A program made the position numbers and the translations under genes. Below are positions 44,485 through 54,328 of a DNA stretch of 64,000 nucleotides, piece after piece. The notes under the pieces are model-generated. The model saw only the letters and a program-made list of their open reading frames with translations. It was not told the origin of the DNA and ran no database searches. The stretch spans positions 1-64,000 of the forward strand of contig JADJYE010000012.1 in NCBI GenBank assembly GCA_016719945.1, in the 5' to 3' direction. This DNA comes from Polyangiaceae bacterium. Its GTDB lineage: Bacteria; Myxococcota_A; Polyangia; Polyangiales; Polyangiaceae. Within the stretch, counting starts at the first letter, position 1; each line of letters opens with the position of its first letter.

Positions 44485-46692
44485 TCAGATCTGGGTGGAG
44501 GTTCCCGCGCCGAGCTTGTTCTGCCCGGAGGTCTCGAGCTTGATGGTCTTCGGCGCGTCGATCGAGATCTTGCCGTCCTTCATGGTGACGGTCGTCGCGC
44601 CCACCTTCAGCTTGATGTCCGCGCCTTCGAAGCCGACGGTCGCCGCCTTCACGCCGAGCTTGTCCATCCCGGTGATGAGGGCGTCCTTGAGGGCCTCGAC
44701 GCGGAGCAGGCCACCCACGACGGTCTTTCGCATCTTCTCGATGCGCGAGTCGATGCGGTCCTTGGCGTTGACCATATCGACGCCGCCGATGAGCTCGAAG
44801 CGGCGCTCTCCCGTGCCTTCGGTCTTGTTCTTGCGCGCGATCTCGAAGATGCCCCCGCCCACGATCAGCGCCTGGACGCGCTCGACGAAGGTGTTGTTTC
44901 CCTTGAGCGACCCCTCGAGGATGACGCCGCCCACCGTCTCGGTCAGGTTCTTCTCGACGTTCGTGTTGTCGCCGCTGCCAAAGCGGCGAAAATGCGAGCC
45001 GCCGATCGTGAGGCTGTGGTTCTTGTCCACCGTCTCGCCGTGTGACGTCGCCGTCTTGACGACGCGGTTCGCTCCCACCGTCTTGGTCTGGTTGCCGCCG
45101 ACGTCGGGCATACGATCGAGGACGACGACGGTCTTGCGGTCGCGGCCGATGGTCTGCTTCTCGTGCCCTCGCACCACGTTCGACTCGGTGCGGTCGATCT
45201 GCTCGCACTTGTCGTTGGCCACGACGATGTTCTGGTCGCGCTGGGCGTGGACGCTGATGCACTCGTACCCGGCGAGGTCGTCGATCTGGATGAAATTCTC
45301 TCCCTGGCCGCTCTCGTAGTCGCGAGGGGACGTGAGCGACCGCAGGGTCGTTCGGTACTTCATGTCGGGCAGCGGGCTATAGAAGGGGTCTTCGCTGTTG
45401 TAGACGCGCCCGAGCACCACCGGGCGATCGGGGTCACCCTCGAGGAACTGGCACAGGACCTCCCAGCGCGTGCGGGCGATCGCCGACGACTCGCCCGTGT
45501 TGTCCTGGAGGATCGGGATCCAATGGGAGCAGCGGTCGTCCTTGGGCTGGAGCCGATCCCAAGGGAAGTGGACCTTCACCTGGCCCCATGCGTCGCAGTG
45601 CACGTCTGCGCCCTCGGGGCCGGTCACGAAGCCGGTGAGCGGGTTGGGCTGGACGGGCGCCGGCGTCACCACGGGCGGGCGGTAGCTGACCGACTCGGGC
45701 TGAGCCTCGATGCCCACATCGAACGCCGTGCCGCCGAGGGTCCAGTCGTGGGTCACGGTGGTCACCACGTACCCTCCGTCGGCGACGCCCGGCGGCGCGC
45801 CGGTCAGCATGAAGCGCAAGCCGGGGCGCAGCGCGCCAGCGAAGGAGCGCGCGACGAGCCGGCGGTGCTGGCAGGCGAGCGCCCCGGCGCGGAGCCTCGC
45901 CTTGGCCGAGCCCTCGGGCGGCAGCTCGTATTCGCCTGGGTAGTCGTACCACTCGGCGCCTTCGGCGAAGGGCGCCTGCGCCTCCACGTCCATGTCGAGG
46001 CTCGGGTGCTCGTGGTTGAAGTCCCGCAGCGCGACCTTGCCCGCGGTCATCTCCCCGCGCCAACCGACCTGGGTGATGGAGTCTCGCTGGCCGTCGAGCC
46101 CCGACGCGGGCTTGAACGGCAGCAGGCCCAGCGGGCCGTCGTACGCCGCAGGTGAGTCGCCGAGGACCACCATGTCGTCCTGGTCGAAGAAGTAGAAGAT
46201 GCCCTCGTCCTCGAGCAGGCGGGACGCGAAGGCCAGGTCGGCCTCGCGAAACTGCACCGTGTAGGGCCGGACCTTGTAGGAGCTGGATAGGCGCTGCTCG
46301 ACCATCACCCCCAGGGCCTCGAGGACCTCCGTCACGATCTGCGGGACCGTCTTGTCGCGGAACACGCGGATGTCCGAGCGAAACCGGAGGGTCGCGAGCC
46401 GAGGCTCGAGCACGAGCTGGATCTCGCCGGCGCCCGCCGCGCCGCGCCGCGTGGCCTTGCGGGTCACGCGGGTGACGACGCCGGTCAGGCGCCGCTCCTC
46501 GCGGTCGCGAGCCAGGGTGAGGACGGCATCGCTCCCCGCCACGGCGTCGGTGTCGACCGGGTCGCTCGGGTCCACCGGAAAGGTGAGCTCGAGCCTGGAG
46601 GTGCGGCTCACGCCCTCGTAGCCCTTCACGACCCTCACGGCGTAGCGAGCGCCGGCGAGGTCGAGCCAATACGTCAGCGGTTGATCGCTCAT
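44485..46692 (-). CDS. vgrG: T6SS spike protein VgrG, cassette 2 (third vgrG in the operon)
   Basis: The 735-residue VgrG has a gp27-like base (RVFRDKTVPQIVTEVLEALG, YTVQFREADLAFASRLLEDEGIFYFFDQ), an OB-fold (GPEGADVHCDAWGQVKVHFPWDRLQP), and a long C-terminal needle of beta-helix repeats. These repeats have Val-Gly-Gly units in the late section (ETVGGVILEG, ALIVGGGIFE, ELIGGVDMV), ending in a strand with KTIKLETSGQNKL. It has no extra enzyme domain. Genes 46706-48888 and 48899-51379 upstream encode two more VgrGs with the same layout but divergent bases. Gaps between them are only 10-13 bp. Three tandem VgrGs may form mixed trimers or serve different effectors. Confidence 0.93.
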   Translation of the reverse strand: MSDQPLTYWLDLAGARYAVRVVKGYEGVSRTSRLELTFPVDPSDPVDTDAVAGSDAVLTLARDREERRLTGVVTRVTRKATRRGAAGAGEIQLVLEPRLATLRFRSDIRVFRDKTVPQIVTEVLEALGVMVEQRLSSSYKVRPYTVQFREADLAFASRLLEDEGIFYFFDQDDMVVLGDSPAAYDGPLGLLPFKPASGLDGQRDSITQVGWRGEMTAGKVALRDFNHEHPSLDMDVEAQAPFAEGAEWYDYPGEYELPPEGSAKARLRAGALACQHRRLVARSFAGALRPGLRFMLTGAPPGVADGGYVVTTVTHDWTLGGTAFDVGIEAQPESVSYRPPVVTPAPVQPNPLTGFVTGPEGADVHCDAWGQVKVHFPWDRLQPKDDRCSHWIPILQDNTGESSAIARTRWEVLCQFLEGDPDRPVVLGRVYNSEDPFYSPLPDMKYRTTLRSLTSPRDYESGQGENFIQIDDLAGYECISVHAQRDQNIVVANDKCEQIDRTESNVVRGHEKQTIGRDRKTVVVLDRMPDVGGNQTKTVGANRVVKTATSHGETVDKNHSLTIGGSHFRRFGSGDNTNVEKNLTETVGGVILEGSLKGNNTFVERVQALIVGGGIFEIARKNKTEGTGERRFELIGGVDMVNAKDRIDSRIEKMRKTVVGGLLRVEALKDALITGMDKLGVKAATVGFEGADIKLKVGATTVTMKDGKISIDAPKTIKLETSGQNKLGAGTSTQI

Positions 46693-46705
46693 GGGCCCTT
46701 CGTCC

Positions 46706-48888
46706 TCAGTTGTGCTCGATGGTCTGAGCGTCCGCGTCGAGGTGGGCGCCCGACATGTCGAGGGCGGAGCCCTCGATGCGCACCTCCTCCTCGGTGATCG
46801 TAATGGTGTTGCCCCCGACCTTGATGCGCAGGGATTTCTCCGCCTCGATCAGGATCTCGGGGGCCTTGCCCGTGAAGCTCGCGCCGCTCGACCACAGGCT
46901 CGTGTCCTCGACGGTGTCGAAGAATTTGCCGTTCGTCTTGACGTACATCGCGCCGGCCACCGTCTCCGACATCTTCTCGGCGACGTCGAGCGAGCGGCTC
47001 GTGCCGGCGCTCTCGATCTTCGCGCCTCCGACGAGCTGGACCGCGACCTTGCTGGTGTCCTCGCTCATCGATTCGCCGGCGACCTTGAGCACCGCGCCCC
47101 CGACCAGGGTCGCCGAGTCCTTGGCCTGCGCGCCGATGGAGCCGAGGGTGAGATCGATCATCGCGGCGCCGACCTGGAGGGAGCGGTTGCCGCTCACCAT
47201 GATGCCGTGCGTGTCGCCCGCCTTGATCGTGCGATTGCCGGCGATGGCGCGCGTCTCGTTGCCCTGCACGCCCTTCGAGAACCGGCTCTGGGTCGTGAGC
47301 TCTTCGTTGCGCCCGATCGTCACGCGCTGGTCGCCGATCACGCGCTCGTTCACCGTCTCGTGGACGTGCAGGTGGTAGTCCTGGCCCACCTCGCGCGTCT
47401 GGTCGTTCTTGACGGTGTCCACCTTCGGTCGAGCACGCGAACGTTCATGTCCTTCGAGGCGTTGATGAACATGACCTCGGCGCCGGCCTTGTCCTCGAAA
47501 TGGATCTCGTTGTGCGACCCGCCGCCGGGCGTCGTGGCGGTCTTGAACACGACCCTCGTGTTGTTGTCCGGCAGCTTGTAAGTGGGTGGGTGCTCGGCGT
47601 CGTGGATGCGGCACACGGTGCTCGGCGCGTCGACGCCGCCCTCCTCGTTGAACGTGGCGACGTTCCAGCCCATGCGAGGCAGGAGCATCGAGCCGGGCGT
47701 GCAGCGCTGGGCGATCCGCATCCAAGTGCCGCCGCGCTCGCTTCGCTCCCCATAGCGATCCCAGCGCAGGATGACCCGCACGCGGCCGTGGTCCTCGGGG
47801 TGGACCTCCTCGCCGGATTGGCCGACCACCGTGCCGATCTGAAGGCCCGCCTGCTTGGCCTCGGGCGTCACTCGCGCAGGGCGGAAGGGCACGCTCACCG
47901 GCTGGGTGACGAACCGCGAGGTGACGCCCACCGCGGCGCTGCCCTCCACCTCGACCGAGAGGATCAGGTAGCGGACGTCGAAGCGGCTGAGGGGGTGCCC
48001 CATCAGGGTGAAGGCCCGGCCCGGCACGAGGCGGGCGGTGGTCCCTGCGCCGCGGACGCGCGCGCGCGCCGACCGAGCGCCCTCGCGGGCGTCGCTCACC
48101 CGCTGCTCGAGCACCTTCGGATCGGGAGAGCCGCCGCCAGGGGCGTCGTACACCTCGTAGCGCCCGTCGCCCGTCGACGCCTCGATGCGAAAGTCGGGGC
48201 GCTTCATGTCGAACGTGCGGCCGGAGAACCGCGACGGCACGGAGCGAGCTACGAACCCGAGCTCGAGCACGGCCTCCTGGTCGGGCCGCATCCCGGAGGC
48301 CTCGGTGAACGACAACAGCGGGATGTCCGGGATGTCGGGCGCGCCCGTCGAGTCATCGGCGAAGACGACCGAGGCGTCCTCGTGGTCGAACCAAAAGTAG
48401 ATGCCCTCCTCCTCGCACAGGCGGCTCACGTAGGTCCAGTCGTCCTCGCGGTATTGGGCGCGATACGGGAACTTGGCGTACGCGCGGCCGAGCTCGTAGC
48501 GGACCGCGCCCGGGTAGTCGGCGAGCACATCCTGGATGACGTCGACGACCGACATCTCCTGGAACGAGTAGCAGTCGCGCCCGAGCCGCTGCCGGAACAC
48601 GGGCGGCCGGACGACGACAGAGGCTCTTCCACGATCGACGTCGAGCGCCGTGAGCTCGACCTCTGCCACGACTCCGCGGACCGTGCGGGTACCGCCGCCG
48701 ACGTCACGCAGGACGATGTCGGCGGGCTTGCCGACCAGCTGCGAGCTGTCGGGGATGGGCGCGTCGATGTCGGCCTCGACGCGGTACTCGAACAGCTGGT
48801 TGAGCGCCTCGCGCCCGATCATCGCGCGGACGACCTGGACGGAGAGCCCGCCCACTCGCAGCTCGACGTAACGCCTCTCGCTCATCAT
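46706..48888 (-). CDS. vgrG: T6SS spike protein VgrG, cassette 2 (second), frameshifted
   Basis: ATG 48888 (MMSERRYVELRVGGLS) begins a gp27-like base (FQEMSVVDVIQDVLADYPG, YRAQYREDDWTYVSRLCEEEGIYFWFDHE). The OB-fold is EDHGRVRVILRWDRYGERSERG, followed by WMRIAQRCTPGSMLLPRMGWNVATF. The needle begins with NASKDMNVRVLD; near 47430 a base is missing and the needle goes on as PKVDTVKNDQTREVG, then IGRNEELTTQSRF and later SLWSSGASFTGKAPEI. The stop is at 46706. The sequence on both sides of the break is typical and uninterrupted, so an assembly indel is likely. Confidence 0.88.
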
Positions 48889-48898
48889 CTCGCGCTCC

Positions 48899-51379
48899 TC
48901 ACGTCAGGTTGTCCGGCCCGCCGCCGACCTTCACGCTGGTCCCCGCTTTGAGCTTGAGCTCGCCGGTGATCTTCGCGCCGCTCGTGGACAGCTCGATGCC
49001 GAGCCCTCCGGCCTTGAGCGAGAACGCCTCCGACGCCTCGATCTCGATCTCTTTTCCGTGGAGCTCCAGCTTCTGAGAGCTCTCGACCAGCGTCGCGCCG
49101 CCGACCGTGATGGTGCTCTTCTTCGACGCCGTGCTGACGTCGCCCTTCGCCTTGCGGAGGATGACGCCACCGACCGTCGTCGAGTAGAGCTTCGCGACGC
49201 TGCGCTGGATCGTGTGCGTCGCCGTGGCCGTGAGCTTCACGCCGCCCACGGCCTCGACGTAGAGCTTGTTGGCGGCGTTCACGATCGTCTTACCGGCCAG
49301 CTCGACCAGGGCGCCGCCGACCAGCCGCAGGTGTCGCTTGCTCGTCGCTCGCATGATGGACCCTTGGACGAGCTTGTCGGCGAGGTCCTCCACGCTGCGC
49401 ACGTCGGACAGGCCCCCGGTCGCCTCGGAGGCCAAGCTCTCGGCCGAAGGGAGGCCGCCCTTGAGCGTGCCGGCGAGGTCCATCGGCGCCGCGGGGGGAC
49501 CCCCGAGCGCGCCCTTCGCCTGGGACTCGAGCTCGAGCTTGAAGGCCTTCGTGTACGCCTCGGCGCTCGAGGCCACGACCTTCTTCATGATCTCCTTCGG
49601 CTCCGGGATCGAGACGCCGAAGCCGCCCGACATGGTGAAGCGCAGCGCCCCCACGCTCTCCTTGTCGTTGCCGCGCACCATCAGCGTGGCCGAGTCCTTC
49701 ACGTCGATCGACTCGTTCGCGCCCACCGTCTCGCTGCGGTCGAGCTTCACGACCTCGAGCTCGCCCCGGCCCAGGTCGACGATCTCGTCTCGCCCGATCG
49801 TGAGCTCTTGGGTCTTCTCGACGGCTCGATCGAGCCCCTTATCGATGAGGTGCCGGTAGTCTCGGCCGACCTTCTCGCGGCGGTCGTGCTCGACCGCGCC
49901 CATCAGGTCCTTCTGGGCGTGCCAGTCCATGGTCATCTCGGCGGCCGAGTCGTCGAGGCGCAGCTCGTTGTAGCCCTGCTTGCCCGGGTACGACTCGGTC
50001 TTGATCGTCATGCGGTTTTTGAAGCCAGGCTGCGCGTACGTCGGCATCATCTGACCATTGATGAGGCGCGAGGTGCCGACCGGGCGATCGGGGTCGCCGT
50101 CGATGTAGCTCACCGACAGCTCCCAGCCGACGCGCGCGAGCTGCATCGACGAGCTCGTCTCCTGGACGACGCGGATCCAGCGAGAGTCCTCGTCGGTCCC
50201 TTTGGCCTCGCGGTCCCAGTGGAACTGGACCTTCGCGCGGCCATAGGGGTCGGTGTGGATCTCTTCGCCCTCGGGCCCTCGGACGCGGACCGTGTGGTTG
50301 CCCTGGATCACCGGGCGGGGCGTCGCCAGCGGCGGGCGGAACGGCGTGTCGGCGAAGATCGCCTTGAAGTCGTTGCCGTAGCGAGCGCCCTGCGACTGCC
50401 CCGATTGCTGCTCGTAATGGTGCGTCACGCGCCGCAGGAGGTAGGTGCCCGAGAAGCTGGCGGCCTCTTCGTGCGCCAGCTCGAGCTTGCGACCGACCTC
50501 GAAGAACGGGACCGTGCTCGTGCCCTCGATGAACCGCTTCTCGGCCTCGAAGGCCTCGACGCGGAGCCTCGCGAGCGTCGCGCCGACCGAGGGGTCGCGG
50601 TAACCGGTAGGGTAGTCGTAGACCTCGAGCGCGGTGTCGCGTGCCCCGGTGGACGACTTGAGCAGGCTGAGGCTCGGCTTCTTCCAGTCGTGGTCGTTGA
50701 CGGTCGCCTTGCCGGTCCCCATGACCGTCCCGCGGTGGACGCTGGTGATCCCTGCCTCGCCGTGCGCGAGGGCGCCATCGCCCTCGACGAGCTCGAACCA
50801 CGATTTGCCGGAGATGAGGTCCGCGGCGCGTGAGGTCGTCGGGAGGACGAGCGTGCCGTCCTGATCGAAGGTGAAATAGATGCCCTCGTGCTCGAGCAGC
50901 CTCGTGACGAAGTCGAGGTGGGTCTCGCGGTACTGCACGGTGTACGGCCGCGAGGGGCAGGGGCGGGTCGTCTGCCAACGGTGCGCTACCCCGTTGTCGT
51001 CGAGGATCTTCGAGACGATGGCCTCCGTCGTCAGGTCGCGGAATTTGCGAATGTCCTTCCCATAGCGGAGGAAATGCAGCGCCGGCTTCAGCACGATCTC
51101 GAAGATCAGCGCGTTCTCTGCCAGCTCGACGAAGCTGCCGCTCTCGACCTTGAACGTGAAGCGCCGGATGGGGACGCCCCCCAGGGTGAACACCAGGGTG
51201 GCCGTCTCGTCGAGCAGCGGCTCGAAGTCGAAATCGTCCGTCATGGCGATGCGCAGCCGGGCGCCGCCGAGCTCGCTCAGGCCCTCCTCGATATCGCAGC
51301 TGCGGACGCGGCACGAAGCCCCGGGCAGCAGCAGCTGGAGGTCGAAGGTCTGGGCGGAGTCTGTGGGGAGTACCTGCAT
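48899..51379 (-). CDS. vgrG: T6SS spike protein VgrG, cassette 2 (first), with an extended C-terminus
   Basis: The 826-residue VgrG is the longest of the four. The base has HFLRYGKDIRKFRDLTTEAIVSKILD and YTVQYRETHLDFVTRLLEHEGIYFTFDQ. The OB-fold is DPYGRAKVQFHWDREAKG. After the first needle repeats (KVGRDYRHLIDKGL, IGRDEIVDL, SETVGANESI) there is an insertion of about 110 residues with helical, Ala/Ser/Leu-rich sequence (VVASSAEAYTKAFKLELES, ESLASEATGG, SVEDLADKLVQ), and then the beta-helix resumes (LRLVGGALVELAGKT, ITVGGATLVESS). The helical insert could be an effector-binding or cargo domain. It starts the VgrG series and lies 39 bp after the DUF2169 stop. Confidence 0.92.
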   Translation of the reverse strand: MQVLPTDSAQTFDLQLLLPGASCRVRSCDIEEGLSELGGARLRIAMTDDFDFEPLLDETATLVFTLGGVPIRRFTFKVESGSFVELAENALIFEIVLKPALHFLRYGKDIRKFRDLTTEAIVSKILDDNGVAHRWQTTRPCPSRPYTVQYRETHLDFVTRLLEHEGIYFTFDQDGTLVLPTTSRAADLISGKSWFELVEGDGALAHGEAGITSVHRGTVMGTGKATVNDHDWKKPSLSLLKSSTGARDTALEVYDYPTGYRDPSVGATLARLRVEAFEAEKRFIEGTSTVPFFEVGRKLELAHEEAASFSGTYLLRRVTHHYEQQSGQSQGARYGNDFKAIFADTPFRPPLATPRPVIQGNHTVRVRGPEGEEIHTDPYGRAKVQFHWDREAKGTDEDSRWIRVVQETSSSMQLARVGWELSVSYIDGDPDRPVGTSRLINGQMMPTYAQPGFKNRMTIKTESYPGKQGYNELRLDDSAAEMTMDWHAQKDLMGAVEHDRREKVGRDYRHLIDKGLDRAVEKTQELTIGRDEIVDLGRGELEVVKLDRSETVGANESIDVKDSATLMVRGNDKESVGALRFTMSGGFGVSIPEPKEIMKKVVASSAEAYTKAFKLELESQAKGALGGPPAAPMDLAGTLKGGLPSAESLASEATGGLSDVRSVEDLADKLVQGSIMRATSKRHLRLVGGALVELAGKTIVNAANKLYVEAVGGVKLTATATHTIQRSVAKLYSTTVGGVILRKAKGDVSTASKKSTITVGGATLVESSQKLELHGKEIEIEASEAFSLKAGGLGIELSTSGAKITGELKLKAGTSVKVGGGPDNLT

Positions 51380-51418
51380 CGATCGATCTCGGTGGCGCTC
51401 CAGGCGCGCCAGGTTCTG

Positions 51419-52468
51419 CTAGCCCGCGGTGGGCGCGTCGGTACGCGCGGGGGAGGGGGAGGTGGCCGGGCGGCGCGGCTCGCGAGCCGCTTCGGGCATC
51501 TCGCCGACGCCCGTGACGAAGAGGCGCTCGACGCGCTCCCATTTCTTCGGGAGGCGGATCGAGGTGCGGAAGGTCAGCTCGACCACCCCCTCGTCGGCGT
51601 CGATCAAGTAGCCGTCGAGGTGGGTCGGGTGCTCGGCGTAGTCGCCGTCGGTTCGGCTCGTGAAGGCGACCGAATAGGCGGGGAGCTTGAAGCGCCAGAT
51701 CCCCTCGGGTCGGACGCCGCCGACCTCGACGGGCACGTCGGGGGCGAGCGGCGCGTCGGAGTGCAGCTCAGGGCACGCCCAGTCGTGATGGCGGAGGTGG
51801 AAGTCCTTGGGGCGAAATGGGGCTCGCTTGCGACGCCACTCGAGATCGAACGTCCCTGCCAGGCCTCGGCGCGGCTCCCAGCTCGGGTCGATGGGGGCGA
51901 AGGCGCCGTGGGCCCTGCGCGGCTTGCCGAGGCCGGGCTCGCTCTCCGGCTCGAGCTGCGGGGCCGGCTTGCCCAGCAGCGCGCGAGGATCGCTGGCGGC
52001 GCCTCGACCGATCGGGTTGAAGGCAGGCTCGAGCTCCGCCCACGCGAGGTCGTAGCGCAGCGGGGTCGGCTCGAGCTTGCCGGCGGGCCCGGGGACGACC
52101 GCCGCGCCGTCGGCGACGAAGGTGCGGGGGCCCCAGACTCGGACGAGCTTGCGCAGGGTGCCGCCAGCCCGGATCCACGCGAGGAAGCTCTCGCTGGCGC
52201 CCGCGGGCGGGTGGGCCGTCCCGACGAGGCCGACGTCGGTGCCGCGCTTGTCGTCCGCGAGATCGTCCGGGAAGCGGAGCCCGCCGCCCCGCTCGGGGAC
52301 CTGCGTCGTCCGCACGGGACGAAAGGCCAGGCGCGCCGCGCCGTCGAAGCCGACCGCGTAGGCGAGCTTCGCGACGATCACGACCACGTCGTAGCCTGCC
52401 TTGTCGGACGTGGTGAACGTCCGGGTGGCGGCCCACGTCGCGTTGTCGCACCGCTGATCGAAGTCCAT
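51419..52468 (-). CDS. DUF2169 T6SS adaptor, first gene of the long operon
   Basis: ATG 52468 (MDFDQRCDNATWAATRTFTT) is preferred over the upstream GTG at 52495. The 349-residue protein shows the DUF2169 pattern (VVVIVAKLAYAVGFDGAARLAF, FVADGAAVVPGPAGKLEPTPLRYDLAWAELEPAFNPIGRG, FAPIDPSWEPRRGLAGTFDLEW, RPEGIWRFKLPAYSVAFTS). It lacks the long helical C-terminus of the DUF2169 protein at 40266. The divergent DUF2169-like gene starts at 52534, so the 65-bp gap holds both promoters. As the first gene of the operon it is likely the adaptor for the tandem VgrGs. Confidence 0.85.
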   Translation of the reverse strand: MDFDQRCDNATWAATRTFTTSDKAGYDVVVIVAKLAYAVGFDGAARLAFRPVRTTQVPERGGGLRFPDDLADDKRGTDVGLVGTAHPPAGASESFLAWIRAGGTLRKLVRVWGPRTFVADGAAVVPGPAGKLEPTPLRYDLAWAELEPAFNPIGRGAASDPRALLGKPAPQLEPESEPGLGKPRRAHGAFAPIDPSWEPRRGLAGTFDLEWRRKRAPFRPKDFHLRHHDWACPELHSDAPLAPDVPVEVGGVRPEGIWRFKLPAYSVAFTSRTDGDYAEHPTHLDGYLIDADEGVVELTFRTSIRLPKKWERVERLFVTGVGEMPEAAREPRRPATSPSPARTDAPTAG

Positions 52469-52533
52469 GTCGCCCCGCGCCGGCGAAGCGTACACCGTGT
52501 GGCCCGGGTCCGTCCGCGGTACGCTTCGTCGCC

Positions 52534-54280
52534 ATGTGGGTCGCGACGCGACGCAACATCCCGGTCGCGGTCATGCCTTGGCCGGAGCGGCCCGGCCGCG
52601 TCACGGTCGTCGCGAAGCTGTCGTTCGACGTCGACCCTTCGGGCCACGCGGTCCTGGCGGTGCGCCCGGACCCGCTCACGCCCGACACCCTGGGCCCGAG
52701 CGGATTGCTGCTGTTCCCCTCGGACTTCGTGCGCTCGAAGCAGGTTTGCGACGTCTTCGTCGTCGGGCGAGCGCTCACGCTGCCTCCGGCGCCGACCTAT
52801 CTGGAGGTCGGCAGCGTCGCGAAGCGGGAGCTCCACGCAGCGACGCTAGGGCCCGTGCTGGTGCGGTCGTCCGCCGCGACGGTGCAACACGCGCCGGTGG
52901 ACCAGCGGCTCGAGCGGGCCGACCTGCCCCTGCGCGTGCGCTACCGCCGCGCGGGCTTCACGCTCGACGTGACGCTGCCGGGGCCGACCCCTGTCGTCGC
53001 CGTCGGGAGAGGGGGGCGGGTGGAGCCGCAGCGGACCGTGCTCGACACGGTGGCCATCGATCCGGATCGGGCGCGGGTGACGGTGTCGATCCGGGCCGTC
53101 ATCGAGGAGCTCGACACGGCCGGCGCGGCGATGGTGATCATCGACGAGGACGCCGCGCTGCCGAAGGACACGAGCGAGCTGGTCGCGTTCAGCGTGTCGG
53201 AGATCGGCCCGACCTCCGCCGAGGTCGACGCGCCGGCGCCGCGCTCGACGCGGGCGCTGTTCGAAGACCTCGAGAGCGAGACCTCGGTCGAGCTGCCCAT
53301 CGACCTGGCTCGGGCGGTCATCGACGAGACCGTCTCGATCGACGGGGACCCGCTCGAGGAGGACGACCCGCTCGCTCGAACCGTGCGACGTGTGCCCGCC
53401 ATGGGCCTCGCGCCTCGGCTGGCGCCTGTGGCAGGGTCTCCGAGCCGGCCTCCGTCGCCGACGCTGCCGGTGGTCCCTTCGCGCGCCGCGCGCCGCGCTG
53501 CCCTTCGCGCGCGCGCGGTCCGCTTCGGAGGCCGCGTCGCCCCTGGCCTCCGCTGCCAGCGCTCCCCCGATGGCGGAGCCGCCGACGGAGACGACACAGC
53601 TCGTTCCGGCGGTGGACCTGGCACCGGCGCTGCCCTTCGCCACGCGCCCCGCCGCGTCTCACGAGCCGCCCCAGCAGGCCTCGTGGGGCACTCGCTTCGC
53701 CGTCGAAGAGACCACCGCCGATGTCGCGATGCCTGGCGACGTCGGACGGGAGACTGCGCTTCGGTCGGGCCCGCCGTCGCGCCCGGCCCTGCCGTTCGCC
53801 GGAGCTTCGGGCGCCGCGGCGCCTCGGCCGATCCCCCGCGGGCTCGAGCCTGCGACGCCATTCGAACGCAAGAGCGCCCCGCCTCCCGCCGGGCCGAGCG
53901 CGCTCTTGACGTTCGGCGCGCCTGCCGCCTCCACCCCGGTCGAGGCCCCCAAGAGCCCGCTGTCCCGCTTCAACGTAGGCTTCGATTTGAAGCCGATCGC
54001 GCAGGAGGCCAAGCCCGTCGAGCTCTCTCGACCGACCCTGTCGCTCGAGACCTACGCCAAGGTCAAAGCCGAGCTGTGGTCCCTCGGCGCGAACCGGCGC
54101 GAGGTCCTCCGCCGACATGGCCTCTCCGAGATTCAATGGCGCCTGGCAGAGCGCTCGATCCTGGCGCTCGGCGAAGACAAAGCCGGCGGAGCCGACGACG
54201 GCTCGGCGCTCCGCGCGCTCATCGCGGGGCTCGCGTCCGAGGTGCGCCGTCAGGAGCAGGCGCGCGAGCTGCCAGGGTGA
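52534..54280 (+). CDS. DUF2169-like T6SS protein with extended C-terminus, frameshifted
   Basis: The N-terminal 110 residues (MWVATRRNIPVAVMPWPE, TVVAKLSFDVDPSGHAVLAV, SDFVRSKQVCDVFVVGRAL, YLEVGSVAKRELHA) match the DUF2169 start. A longer region rich in acidic residues, Ala and Pro follows. The frame changes near 53485 in a repeated GCGCGCCGCG context, and then continues through an Ala/Pro-rich linker to a C-terminal helical domain (YAKVKAELWSLGANRREVLRRHGLSEIQWRLAERSIL). The C-terminal helices resemble a short module often found at the end of T6SS DUF2169 proteins. It is divergent from the operon and may be a regulator or separate adaptor. Confidence 0.75.
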
Positions 54281-54328
54281 GCGCGCCCCGAGGGTGGACC
54301 CGCGCTGCGCGGGGGCTGCTCGGGGCCG

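Noticed and set aside
42278..45319. 1013-codon open frame on the plus strand
   Set aside because: Antisense to the DUF4150 effector, the 43691 gene and a VgrG. It is a GC-rich shadow frame with Arg/Leu/Val/Asp-biased composition and no domain.
26442..54280. A complete T6SS apparatus
   Set aside because: No TssB/C sheath, TssK/E/F/G baseplate, TssJ/L/M or ClpV genes are present; only spike, adaptor and effector genes.
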